Of a DNA stretch of 64,000 bases, positions 1-10,800 are shown piece by piece (position 1 is the first letter of the stretch; every line of letters begins with the position of its first letter). This DNA is from Hyaloraphidium curvatum (lineage: Eukaryota; Monoblepharomycota; Hyaloraphidiomycetes; Hyaloraphidiales; Hyaloraphidiaceae), in NCBI GenBank assembly GCA_025558095.1, contig JAIVFI010000024.1, positions 558,001-622,000 of the forward strand, in the 5' to 3' direction. The position numbers and the translations under genes are program-made. The notes below the pieces were generated by a model. That model saw nothing but the letters and a program-made list of their open reading frames with translations, was not told the origin of the DNA and did no database searches.

Positions 1-761
1 GTTTGCGGCGGCCCACTCGGGTGTGAGCGAAGCGATCCACGACACCCTTTGCACCCTCGCTTCACCCTCTTCCTCCGTGATGAGCCCGGCCGCGAGGTCC
101 TCCGCCACCCGCGCCCGTTCGGCGTCCAGCAGCGAGAACCACGGGGATTGGTTTGAGGCGTCAAACTTCCTCCTGGGGGCAGTGCAGATGAGCGCCACGC
201 CCGCGAGTCGCAGTCGGGAAGACGTCCAGGATGGGTCCGACCGGCTCGTGCCGGGATACACTTTGAAGACGGCGTTCTGGGAGACATAGCCACCGAACGA
301 CACGCCCCCAAGGTGGAACCTGTCCAGACCTGCCTCACGGGCTATGCAGAGCACGTCATCGGCAAAGACTTCGTGGGACGTGATCGCGTCTAGTCCGGCA
401 GCATCCAGCACCGATTCTCCGAGGCCGCGGTTGTCGACCACGACCACATCCCGGTCGGCCAGGAGACGGAATCCAAAGTCACCCCACTCGTGCTTCAGAC
501 GACCGCTGAAATTGGTTGAGCTGGAGGTGGAATGCGGCGGGAAACCACTCACAAGCCGCAGACGAGGATCAGCGGGAGACCGGACTTTTCCGGGCTCCGG
601 CAGGCCAATCGCCGAAATGCGATCCGGGATCCGTCCCGTCCTGTTGCGAAACGCGTCTGTACCGCGTCGTAGATCGCTTCAAAGTCCGCCATCGCCCGAG
701 CTTCGGCCAGGGAAGACGCGAAGCCTTGACTTATTTGCTTCCAAACCTTTACCTCGTCCAC
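1..761 (-). CDS. alpha/beta hydrolase fold protein (3' end outside the window)
   Basis: Two exons are visible, 553-761 and 1-505, separated by a 47-nt GT-AG intron (506-552); about 238 residues lie in the window and the C-terminus runs off the left edge. The protein shows the order expected of an alpha/beta hydrolase: a first hydrophobic strand (PLILVCG), a strand followed by DNRGLGES, and a nucleophile elbow GGVSFGG (serine in G-x-S-x-G) followed by YVSQ. The catalytic acid and histidine would lie beyond the edge. The start at 761 (MDEVKVW) is the first ATG of the frame and lies only 27 nt from the divergent THOC1 start, so the two genes may share a promoter. Substrate cannot be inferred; esterase, lipase or epoxide-hydrolase activity are all possible. 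Confidence 0.75.
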
Positions 762-788
762 CTCCTCGTTCCCCGGGCATTTGTGGCG

Positions 789-2998
789 ATGGAGGTCGAC
801 GAACCTTCTGGCGGCGCGCCTCTGCGGCTCTCTCCGGTCTCTGCGTCAGCGGGATTGGCGCCCGACGCGTCGTACGGCGATGCGCGGTCAGCGCTGCTCT
901 CCGGCTTGGCCGCCGCCCTCGCCGAGGCCCGCGCCGCGGGCCGTGCCCCCGAGCGGCTCATAAAGGACGCCCTCGAGCGCCACTTGGGCTCGCTGCTGGC
1001 GCCGCCGCAGACGCCCGAGGCCGGCGAGGAGGACAAGCTGGCTTCGCTGAGGCGGCAGCGGCGTGCCGAGATGCGCAAGCTGCTCGACTCGCAGGGCATG
1101 AAGATCGAGCTGGCGAAAATCATGGATGATCTGGAGGAGCCGAATTTCGACCCGCTGTACAATCTTCTGGACGCGTCGCTGCTCTCGGCGGAGCTTGGCT
1201 ACTCGGACTCGAACACGCCCATGAACATGGTTGAGGAGGTCATGGATGCTGTCACAATCGAGGGCACTGAACGTATTTTCGATTGGATGGAGCTGCGGAG
1301 CGAGCGGTTGACGGAGGTTGGCAGCGCAAGCCGGCCAAGTCGACTTCTGCTAAACCTCCCGGCCACAGAGTATGCAGCCCAATAAGGGCAAGGGCCTGAC
1401 CCTCCTCCGCCTCTGCAACGAGCTCCTGCGCCGCCTCTCTCGGACGCAGAACACCGTTTACTCGGGCCGGATCCTCATGTACCTCTCCACCGTGTACCCG
1501 CTCTCTGAACGCTCCGGCGTCAACCTCCGCGGCGACTTCAACAAGGACAACGTCACCCACTACGAGGGCGAGGACATCGAGGACGAGGACGAGCCCATGA
1601 CGGAGGAGGGCGGCGAGGGCGAGGCCGAGGGGGACGTGGAGGCGCGGTTCTACCGCAGATTCTGGGGGATGCAGCGGTTCCTGAGCAACCCGCCGACGAT
1701 CCTGGCCGATGGCAACTTCGAGCGCTTCCGATCGGTGAGTTCGGGGACGAACTTTCTTGTGTTCACGGCATGCTTACCGCGACGTTCGCAGGTTGTGGAG
1801 ATGACCCTCTCCCGCTTTGAAAAGATAGCCGCCGACAACGAGCCCAAGGACACCCCATCGAACTCGGCGGGGCCGTCGTCGCGCGAGGGCTCTTCCTCCG
1901 GCTCGTCCTCCCGGAAGCGCAAGCAGCGTCCCGACGACCGCGCCCTGGGCAAGGAGGAGACCTTCTTCTTCCCCAAGTTCCTGACCAGCCCCAAGCTGTT
2001 TGACCTCGAGGTAACCCTGTCTGCTGAATGGTTTGCTGTGGAAACTCATCTCACGTCAACCGTTTAGCTCCGCGACCCCCACTTCCGCCGCCACATCCTC
2101 TGCCAGCTCCTCATCATCTTCCAGTACCTCTTCCTCCACGCCGCCCGCGAAAAGGAGCGCCTGGCCGAGTACACTTCCAAGGTGCCGTCGGCGTCTAAGC
2201 TGAACCAGCCCGCGAGCACGCTGTCGGAGGAGGGCGAGAAGTGGATCGAGGGGGCGAGGCAGCGGAGCCAGAAAATCGCTGAGGCGACGCCGCCGGGGGG
2301 CAGGCAATTCATGAAGACTGTGCTGCAGACCCTGACCCACGAGAAAGCCTGGGTGGGTTGCCGCCTTGCCGGACCCCCGATCGCTGGCGATTGACGTGCG
2401 CGGCAATCCACAGATCAAGTGGAAGATCGAGTCGTGCTACTCTTTCGAGCGACCCGGCCTGCCGCTGGACCTGCAGATGTCCACGAAGCGGCGCAAAGCC
2501 GAGACGCTCCCGCCCTTCCTCCGCAAGGAGGCCTGGGCGGCCATCAACGCCCCCGCTGCCTCGGACCCGCTCGCGCGGCTCCGTGCGCCGCTCGACATAC
2601 CCACCGTGGAGTCGTACGCGGCGGACGTCAAGGCCGACGCGGCCGAGTACGAGGACCGGGAGGAGCGGCGTGCTTCGGACCCGCGCGTGCAGTGGAAGGC
2701 GTGGAGGCTGGTGCGCAAGGGGAACCTGACGACGTTTTACCGGATGGCGAACCAGAACAAGCCGTCCAAGGACAAGGAAAAGCCCGCGGTCGCGGGGACG
2801 CAGACGCCGACCCCGACGGTGGCGTCGGGGGCGACGGAGGAGGCGGGCAAGGAGAAGGAGGGCCAAAAGGAGCCGGCGAAGGAGGAGTACCCGGATCTGG
2901 AGAAGTTCGTGGCCGAGTACGAGAAGGAGAAGGAAGAGCGGATGCGGGGGCCGAGGCCAAAGGCGGTCAAGGTGGAAAAGGAAGAGACGATACCATAA
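789..2998 (+). CDS. THOC1: THO complex subunit 1 (THOC1/Hpr1 homologue)
   Basis: THOC1 is part of the nuclear THO/TREX complex that couples transcription elongation to mRNP assembly and export. Five exons: 789-1316, 1369-1734, 1792-2010, 2068-2352 and 2414-2998, all joined in phase 0, giving about 660 residues; human THOC1 has 657. The diagnostic stretch is encoded at the start of exon 2 (GKGLTLLRLCNELLRRLS, then QNTVYSGRI and PLSERSGVN). Later family blocks include FFFPKFLTSPKLFDLE and a W-K-E-C-SFERPG segment. The acceptor of exon 2 could instead be at 1378, also in frame. The C-terminus is a charged K/E-rich tail, and I see no clear match to the death domain that ends the animal protein. 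The stop lies only 18 nt from the stop of the convergent glycosidase gene, so their 3' UTRs must overlap. Confidence 0.9.
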
Positions 2999-3016
2999 TG
3001 GAAGGAAGCCGATAAG

Positions 3017-4594
3017 TTACACGGACGCCGCTGCGCTCCATGGGCTGACGCCGGCCTCGTTCTCGGCCCGGATCCTGTACGACGACCCCACTCCCGCCGC
3101 ACCAGTGGCGTCCACGTAGCCCGGCTCGCCCCAGGCCTGGTTCTCGTACACGGCAGAAGCGAGCAGCACCCACGTCCCGTTCCCGTTCCGCTCGACCGTG
3201 TACGAGCGCGCGCCGACGGACCCCCGCCACCGGAGCTCGACGCGGCTCCCGGAAGCGAGGGTGGCAGCGAGCGCGGTGGGAGCCGCGGGTATCGGCAGTG
3301 CGATCGCTTCGGCGAGACCGCGGATGCGGGCCGCGTACGTCCGCATGAGGGAGTTGATCGCCGGTGAGTCGGCGGGAAAGCCGGCGGGAGGGTTTGGGCT
3401 GATGCCAGGGTGGTGATAGGCGGCATAGGGCTCCCGCTCCTTGTGCGTGACTGGGCCAGCAATTAGTGTGAGCCTGGGAAGCCCCCAAGAACACTCACAG
3501 AAGCCACCTTGGGAGCTGCGGAAGCGCAAGCTCCACGCCAGCCCGCCCAGACATCGCGGCTCATCCACGATAGCCTTTAGCAGGTCCTCCATCTCGGCCG
3601 CGGGACGGAATCCGAACTCCCCCACGTAAAATACCTTTGATGCGTTACGACTCTTCAGCACCGACATGTCGGCCCGAAACTGCGCCGAAATCGGCGTGTT
3701 GATCAGGGTCACAATGTTCCAGGCGAGCAGTCCGAGCCCGAGCAGGGAGACGAAGAGCGCAAAGGCGAACGAGGCCGTCAGGATCTGGTGGGACTTTTCG
3801 GGGAACTTTGCGCCGATCTTCTTCCGCAGGGCGAGACAGACGATGGCAGCGATGCCCAGAAGAGAAAGAATGCCCACGGCGAGCCATTGTCCGACGGGTA
3901 CGCTGTCCGAGACGGGAAGCGGGTAATAGTGGCCCGTCACGCCGTCCACCTCGGCCGAGGACCACACCAGCGAGGCCCAGCCGTACTTGGAGAAAGTCCC
4001 GTCGATGATTAACTGGCTCGATAGCGGCGAAAGGGAGCGGATATGGCGCGCGACGCCGAGGGTCCATGCCGCTGGCGGCGGCCCGCCCGCGTACGACAGC
4101 TCGTTGCCCGTCTCCCAGGCCAGAATGCTGGGGTCCAGACGGTACTGTCGCCCGGTCACCGTGTTGTTGCGCAGCAAAACCGACGACACGAGGCCGCGGA
4201 AAGCCGACACCACGGCGTCGTTCGTGTAAAAGTCGTCGTCCCGCGCCGACGGGGCGACCAGCCGGGCAAAGTCGCCCGTCGAGCCCCACCACTGCCAGTG
4301 GTCCAGGAACGGCACGATGAGCCTGACGCCGAGCTCGCCGGCCAGCGCCAGCGCGCGGTCCAGGTCGCGCATGAGGTCCTCGTCCAGCTGCCCCGCGGCG
4401 TTGACGTGCCGCGGCAGCGACGCCGCGTCGCCCGGCCTCCGCACCGACAGCGCGTAGATGCGCGCGACGCCGCCGCCCATTTGCGCGACGGCCGTCAGCG
4501 CGTCGCGCTGTTCCCATTCCGTGACGCGGGCGAACCAGGGGTCCTCGACGAGGTGCAGGTTCGGCACGTTCCACGACACGAACCGCGCCGCCAT
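3017..4594 (-). CDS. GH5-like glycoside hydrolase with two internal transmembrane helices and a C-terminal Fn3-like domain
   Basis: A single open frame of 525 aa resembles the endo-mannanase side of GH5. It opens directly with the first barrel strand (FVSWNVPNLH), continues through VARIYALS and VRLIVPFLDHWQWWG, and has the acid/base motif WETGNELSY (Glu165) and a later YVGEFGF with the putative nucleophile Glu326. A tryptophan-containing strand (LAWSLRF) follows. Two strongly hydrophobic helices sit between the two catalytic glutamates, at about residues 237-256 and 271-298, joined by a basic loop (LRKKIGAKFPEK). Residues 430-525 look like a fibronectin type III module. No signal peptide is visible and no upstream exon supplies one, so membrane targeting must use the internal helices. 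Substrate is uncertain; a beta-mannan or a glucan of the cell surface is plausible. Confidence 0.75.
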   Translation of the reverse strand: MAARFVSWNVPNLHLVEDPWFARVTEWEQRDALTAVAQMGGGVARIYALSVRRPGDAASLPRHVNAAGQLDEDLMRDLDRALALAGELGVRLIVPFLDHWQWWGSTGDFARLVAPSARDDDFYTNDAVVSAFRGLVSSVLLRNNTVTGRQYRLDPSILAWETGNELSYAGGPPPAAWTLGVARHIRSLSPLSSQLIIDGTFSKYGWASLVWSSAEVDGVTGHYYPLPVSDSVPVGQWLAVGILSLLGIAAIVCLALRKKIGAKFPEKSHQILTASFAFALFVSLLGLGLLAWNIVTLINTPISAQFRADMSVLKSRNASKVFYVGEFGFRPAAEMEDLLKAIVDEPRCLGGLAWSLRFRSSQGGFCECSWGLPRLTLIAGPVTHKEREPYAAYHHPGISPNPPAGFPADSPAINSLMRTYAARIRGLAEAIALPIPAAPTALAATLASGSRVELRWRGSVGARSYTVERNGNGTWVLLASAVYENQAWGEPGYVDATGAAGVGSSYRIRAENEAGVSPWSAAASV

Positions 4595-4878
4595 GGTCGG
4601 GAAAGGCGGCGGCTACAACGAAGACGTGGTTTCTTTGTCAGGATTTCTGGCAGGAAGGCATGGCCACGGAGCTCAGAGCGCGGAGCTGAGTCGGAGCGGC
4701 GGAGCAAATTCTATTCGACGGCGGCGCCCCTTCCCAGCATCTTCAAGCAGATCCAATAGAGCGCTGTCAGATTAAACACTATAAGGACAGGACAGAGATT
4801 TCCTCAGCATCACGCCACACGCCGTCACGTCGCTCTCCTCCTCGAGTTGTATCATCCCTTTAAGTCCTTCCGTCCCGA
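4595..4878. other. intergenic region between the GH5-like gene and the 3' end of the repeat gene
   Basis: About 280 nt upstream of the GH5-like start and downstream of the giant repeat gene, both on the minus strand. It must hold the GH5 promoter. I see no signal-peptide exon for the GH5 protein here and no other coding signal. Confidence 0.4.
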
Positions 4879-7800
4879 TTACTCCGTCTTGGGCGTAAGC
4901 GAGTAGGAGTCAACCTGTCCAACGAAGGCGTCAGCATACTCCAGAGCCCATGGGTGAATCGCCACCCACGATCAGCTTTCCGGAGTCGACGTAGTTCTTC
5001 TTCTTGAGCAGCGAAGGGTTGATGATCGGGAACTTGACACGTCCACCGGCCCCCTTGAGGAGGTCGTTGACCGTCAGCTCAGTGAAACCGATGAGCTCAT
5101 TGCTGGTGGCGTCTTCGTCCCAGACTTCGAACAGAAGCGGCACGTCCAAGTCTCCGCGGCACAGGGCGTCCAGGTGCAGACGCAGCGGCTGCCACGTGGG
5201 GTTCAGGTTCTTGGGCACCACCTCGGTCTGCACGATCGGCACCAGGCCGCCCTCGCGGCTCGGCCGGCTGATGACGAGGAACGGATCGCTGCCTTTGCCG
5301 CCGAACCCGAGGAAGCCGCTGTCGCGCTTGTCCAACTCAAAAAAATCTCGCTGTTAGCCTTGCGGACTCGCTATGCAGTACCGATTCTCACCTTTTCGGC
5401 CCTCAGGTTGAGCACGAGGTCCTGCCCGGCGTTCTTGGCGAGCTCCTCGATGCCGACCTTGGGCATGTACGTGCTCTTGCCGTCGACGACGAACTTGCGG
5501 GCCGACGCGGGCATCTTTTGGAGCATCAGCGGGGCGGCAAAGTTGATGATCGAAAGCGCGAGACGGGGGTCGATGGTGATCCCGCCGACGGTGACAGGGG
5601 CCAACGAGGCCGCGGAAACCGTGGGAGCTGCACCGGCAACGGCAACGGCCGGGAGCACGAGTTCGAGGCCGGGGATGTTCAGCCCCTTGAGGGATCCGAG
5701 CAAGCCCTGTTGGATGGACAGGTTAGTCGGACGGCTCTGGACGGCGGAAGGCCAAACGCATACCGAGAAATCAACACCGGGGAACTGCGCCGACAGATCA
5801 GGTAGCTTGAAGCCGGGTGTGCCGAGCCCTTTGAGGGACGCCGACAGCTTGCCAAAGTCCGCTTCCGGCATCTTCAGCTTGAGGTCGCCCAGCGAGGCCT
5901 TGAGGCCACCGAGGTCCACGCCGGGGATCTTCGGCAGATCCAGGTCGAGGCTGGGCAGCGAAGCGTCGAGGGACGGCAGGTTCAGTCCCTTGATCTCCGC
6001 GTTCAGGCCCTGAAGAGACAACAACGATGAGTGGAAGCGAGGAGAGGCGAAGCTCGTGCGGATTCACCGAAAGGTCAACGCCGGGAATGTCCGGGAGCTT
6101 AAAGTCGGGCGTGCCGAGCTTGCCGAGCGAAGCCTCGAGCTTGCCGAACTCGACCTCGGGGAGCTTCGCCTTGAGGTCGCCGAGGGCGGCCTTGATGCCA
6201 GCGAGCTCAACACCAGGGATCTCGGGGAGCTTCAGATCGCCAAGGTTCAGGTCAGGGAGTTTTCCGTCGAGGGAAGGTAGTTTCGCGTCAATCGACGGGA
6301 GGTCAGGGACCTTGATGTCGGGTGGTTTGGCGTCGATAGAGGGCAGGTCCGGAACCTTGATGTCGGGCAGCTTCGCGTCGATCGACGGTAGCTCCAGGCC
6401 CTTGATCTTGGCGTCCAGTCCCTGAAAAGCAGCGCAGATGAGACACATCGCGAATCACCGCAGGCGACGACGTACCGAAAGGTCAACGCCAGGAATTTCC
6501 GGGAGCTTAAAGTCGGGCGTGCCGAGCTTGCCGAGCGAGGCCTCCAGCTTGCCAAAGTCCGCCTCGGGGAGCTTCGCCTTGAGGTCGCCGAGGGCGGCCT
6601 TGATGCCACCAAGCTCAACACCTGGGATCTCGGGGAGCTTCAGATCGCCAAGGTTCAGGTCCGGAAGTTTTCCGTCGAGCGAAGGCAGTTTCGCGTCAAT
6701 GGACGGCAGCTCCGGTGCCTTAATGTCGGGCAGTGCTGCCGAAATTGAAGGCAGTTCCGTGAGCTCAGGAAGCTTGGCATCGATTGAGGGGAGCTTTGCG
6801 TCGATCGAAGGGAGGTCCGGAACCTTGATGTCGGGCAGTTTCGCGTCGATCGAGGGAAGATCCGGCACCTTGAGTTCGGGGAGCTTCAGGCCCTTGATCT
6901 TCGCGTCCAATCCCTGCGAGGCCAGCGACGGTGAGACGGAGTTCGCACACCAGCGAGGCACGGCCCTACCGAAAGATCCACACCGGGAATTTCAGGCAGC
7001 TTGAAGTCCGGCTTGCCAATGTTACCGAGCGAAGCCTCGAGCTTGCCAAAGTCAGCCTCGGGAATCTTCGCCTTCAGGTCGCCGAGAGCAGCCTTGATAC
7101 CCGCAAGTTCCACGCCAGGGATGTCCGGGAGCTTGACGTCACCCAGATTGAGGTCAGGCAACTTGGCATCGAGCGAGGGGAGTTTTGCGTCGATGGAAGG
7201 CAGTTCCGGGGCCTTGATGTCCGGAAGCGCTGCGGAAATCGACGGCAGCTCCGGTGCTTTCAGCTCGGGCAACTTGGCGTCGAGCGAGGGGAGTTTCGCG
7301 TCGATGGAAGGCAGTTCCGGGGCCTTGATGTCCGGAAGCGCTGCGGAAATCGACGGCAGCTCCGGTGCTTTCAGCTCGGGCAACTTGGCGTCGAGCGAGG
7401 GGAGTTTCGCGTCGATGGAAGGCAGTTCCGGGGCCTTGATGTCCGGAAGCGCTGCGGAAATCGACGGCAGCTCCGGTGCTTTCAGCTCGGGCAACTTGGC
7501 GTCGAGCGAGGGGAGTTTCGCGTCGATGGAAGGCAGTTCCGGGGCCTTGATGTCCGGAAGCGCTGCGGAAATCGACGGCAGCTCCGGTGCTTTCAGCTCG
7601 GGCAACTTGGCGTCGAGCGAGGGGAGTTTCGCGTCGATGGAAGGCAGTTCCGGGGCCTTGATGTCCGGAAGCGCTGCGGAAATCGACGGCAGCTCCGGTG
7701 CTTTCAGCTCGGGCAACTTGGCGTCGAGCGAGGGGAGTTTCGCGTCGATGGAAGGCAGTTCCGGGGCCTTGATGTCCGGAAGCGCGGCCGAAATAGACGG

Positions 7801-10800
7801 GAGCTCAGGCGCTTTGAGTTCAGGCAATTTCGCATCGAGGGTCGGCAGCTGGGGCGCCTTAATCTCCGGGAGGTCCAGACCCTTGATCTTGGCGTCCAGG
7901 CCCTGCGGGCGAGGGAGTGTCAGCGACCGAAAGCGAGCAATGGGACGTGAACGCGTACCGAAAGGTCGACTCCGGGGATCTCCGGTAGCTTGAAGTCGGG
8001 TTTGCCGATGTCGCCGAGCGACGCCTCGAGCTTGCCAAAGTCGGCCTCAGGGAGTTTCGCCTTCAGGTCGCCGAGGGCGGCCTTGATGCCACCGAGCTCC
8101 ACGCCGGGAATCTCGGGGAGTTTAACGTCGCCCAGGTTAACGTCGGGCAACTTGGCGTCGATCGAAGGGAGCTTCGCGTCGATCGAAGGCAGCTCCGGCG
8201 CCTTCAGGTCCGGGAGAGCAGCAGAAATCGACGGAAGCTCCGGGGCCTTGAGCTCGGGGACCTTTGCGTCAAGCGATGGGAGCTCGGCCTTGATGTCGGG
8301 CAACTTTGCGTCGATAGAAGGCAGCTTGGCGTCGAGCGAGGGCAGTTCCGGGGCCTTGAGCTCCGGGAGAGTGACCCCCTTGACCGCAGCATCAAGACCC
8401 TGTCGACGAGGCGGTGAGGTGCGCAATATCGAGGCCAGTCACAATTCCTTACAGAGAGATCCACGCCGGGGATTTCAGGCAGCTTAAAGTCGGGCTTGCC
8501 AATGTCCTTGAGCGCAACTTCCAGTTTCCCCAGGTCGGCCTCGGGCAGCTTGGCCTTGATATCGCCAAGCGCGGCCTCGACGCCCTTCAGGTCAACACCG
8601 GGGATTTCCGGGAGCTTGAGATCGCCCTTGGGCAGCACGCCCTCGATCGACGGGACCGCCGCGGCCAGGGCAGGGAGCGCGGCCTCGAGCTTGGGCACGT
8701 CCGGAAGCGCAGCGTCGAGCTTCGGCACGTTTGGAAGTTTCGCGTCGAGCTTGGGCACCTCAGGCAGCGCAGCGTCGAGCTTCGGCACCTCAGGCAGCCC
8801 AGCGGCAATTTTGGGCACGTCGGGAAGAGCAGCGTCGAGTTTAGGCACGTCCGGAAGTTTGGCGTCGAGCTTGGGCACCTCAGGAAGCGCAGCGTCCAGC
8901 TTCGGAACGTCAGGGAGCGCGGCCGAGATCGAAGGGGCGTCCAGCGAGGGCGCCTTGAGCTCCGGGAGCTTCACGTCCTTAACGGCAGCCTCCAGCCCCT
9001 GCGACAAACGGAAGGATAAGGAGAGGCGCTTCATGGTTGAGAGTTGTCGCCTACCTTCAGGTCCACGCCGGCGATCTCGGGCAGCTTGAAGTCCGGCTTG
9101 CCAATATCCTTGAGCGCGGCCTCCAACTTGCCCAGCTCGGCCTCCGGAACAGCAGTTTTCAGGTCGCCAAGAGCGGCCTCGACACCCTTCAAGTCCACGC
9201 CCGGAATTTCGGGGAGCTTGAGCTCGCCCTTGGGAAGGACACCCTCGATCGACGGCGCGGCGGCGGCCAGCGAAGGAGCCTCGAGGCTCGGAGCGGCGAC
9301 ACTGCCCTTGGGAAGGGCAACGGCGGCGGCGACGGCGGGAAGAGCGGCGGCGACGGCGATCACGGGAGCCTTGATGTCCTGCCCGGTAACCTCGGGGCCC
9401 GCGGCGTCCACCCCAGCGGCAACGTCGACGCTGGCGGCTGCAGCGAGGTCGTCCAGCGCCTTTTCGGCGCCAGCCTCGGCGTTGACGAGCGCATCACCGA
9501 CCGCGTCGGCGATCGCATCGGCGGCCTTGTCGAGCTCCTTGCCTTCGGCGGCCTCGGCCTTGGCGAGGGCGCCCTCTGCAGCGGCGGGAGCAACAGCACT
9601 AGGGGCGGCGGCGGCGATCGCGGGAGCCTTGGTGTCCTGGCCCGTGATCTCGGGGCCGGCGGCGTCCACCCCGGCGGCAACGTCGGCGCGGGCTGCAGTG
9701 GCGAGGTCATCGAGCGCCTTTGCGGCGCCATCCTCGGCAGTGACGAGAGCATCGCCGACCGCATCGGCGATCACGTCGGCGGCCTTGTCGAGCTCTTTTC
9801 CTTCGGCGGCCTCGGCCTTGGCGAGAGCGCCCTCTGCAGCTGCGGGAGGAACAGCACTGGCGGCAGCAGGAGCAGCAGTGACGTCGCCCAGGGCTTTCGC
9901 GGCACCCGCAGCGACGTCTCCGAGGGCCTTTTCGGTGCCCGCGGCCACATCGCCGAGGGCTTTCTCTGCTCCCGCGGCAACGTCCCCGAGCGCCTTCTCT
10001 GGTACCGCAGCGACATCGCCGAGGGCTTTCTCGGTGCCTGAGACGGCGTCTCCACGAGCCTTCTCGGCCTCCGCAACGGCGTCGCCGAGCGCTTTCTCTG
10101 CCCCGGCGGCGGCATCCTCGAGCGCCTTCTCGGGCACCGCAGCGGCGTCGCCGAGGGCTTTCTCCGCGCTCGCAGCGGCGTCGCCCAGGGCTTTCTCGGC
10201 ACCGGCAGCGACGTCTCCGAGCGCTTTCTCTGCTCCGGCGGCGGCATCTGCGCCTGCCTTCTCGGCGCCCGCAGCAACATCGCCGAGCGCTTTCTCCGCG
10301 TCAGCAGCCGCGTCTCCGAGCGCCTTCTCTGCACCGGCGGCCTCGTCGCCCAGGGCACCGCCGGCCTTGGCGACCTCGCCCGCAATCACGTCCAGCCCTT
10401 CCTGCACGTTGGCGTTGGCGGCCGCGGCGAGCTGCGCCACGGCGTCGTCGGCACCGGCGCTGGCATCGGCGAGGGCGTCGCCGACCGAGGCCGCGAGGCC
10501 GTCCGCGAACCCGTCGAAGGCCTTGGCAGAGGCCTCTTCGGCGTCGCCGAGGGCCCTTTCGGCGCCAGCTAGGTCGACGGCGGGGCCGTCCTTGGGCTGA
10601 TGGAGCGGCGTGATGGAGGTCAGTGGGCTTACGGCAACCCTGGGAGGGCAGACTCACGGCAGCAGCGGCGGCAGCGACGGCACCGACGGCACCGGCCGCG
10701 GGAGCAACACCTGCGGCAATAGGGGCGGCACCAGGTGCCGAACGAGCAGCCGGTTCACCGGCAGCGGGGCCCGACTGTGTGATCGTGATCAGCGACCGGC

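Noticed and set aside
344-1129. 261-codon plus-strand frame overlapping the hydrolase and THOC1 starts
   Set aside because: Ser/Arg/Pro-rich with no homology; overlaps two well-supported genes in other frames.
5371-6024. Separate small genes suggested by each exon-sized open frame between 5.3 and 9 kb
   Set aside because: Each frame ends just past a good GT donor and the next begins at an AG acceptor with the same module start. All introns agree in phase, so they are exons of one gene.
7199-7790. CRISPR-like regular repeats
   Set aside because: Units are contiguous without unique spacers and code for protein in a eukaryotic gene.
6931-7993. Two long plus-strand frames with perfect protein repeats across the 111-bp array
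   Set aside because: Any frame of a 111-bp (multiple of three) tandem repeat shows repeats. The minus-strand frame joins by phase-correct introns to the C2 domain, so it is the coding one.
9044-10600. 518-codon plus-strand Ala/Ser/Pro-rich frame
   Set aside because: It is the reverse shadow of the Ala-rich 11-mer and 86-aa repeats; the minus frame has the regular AEKALGD unit and proper splice borders.
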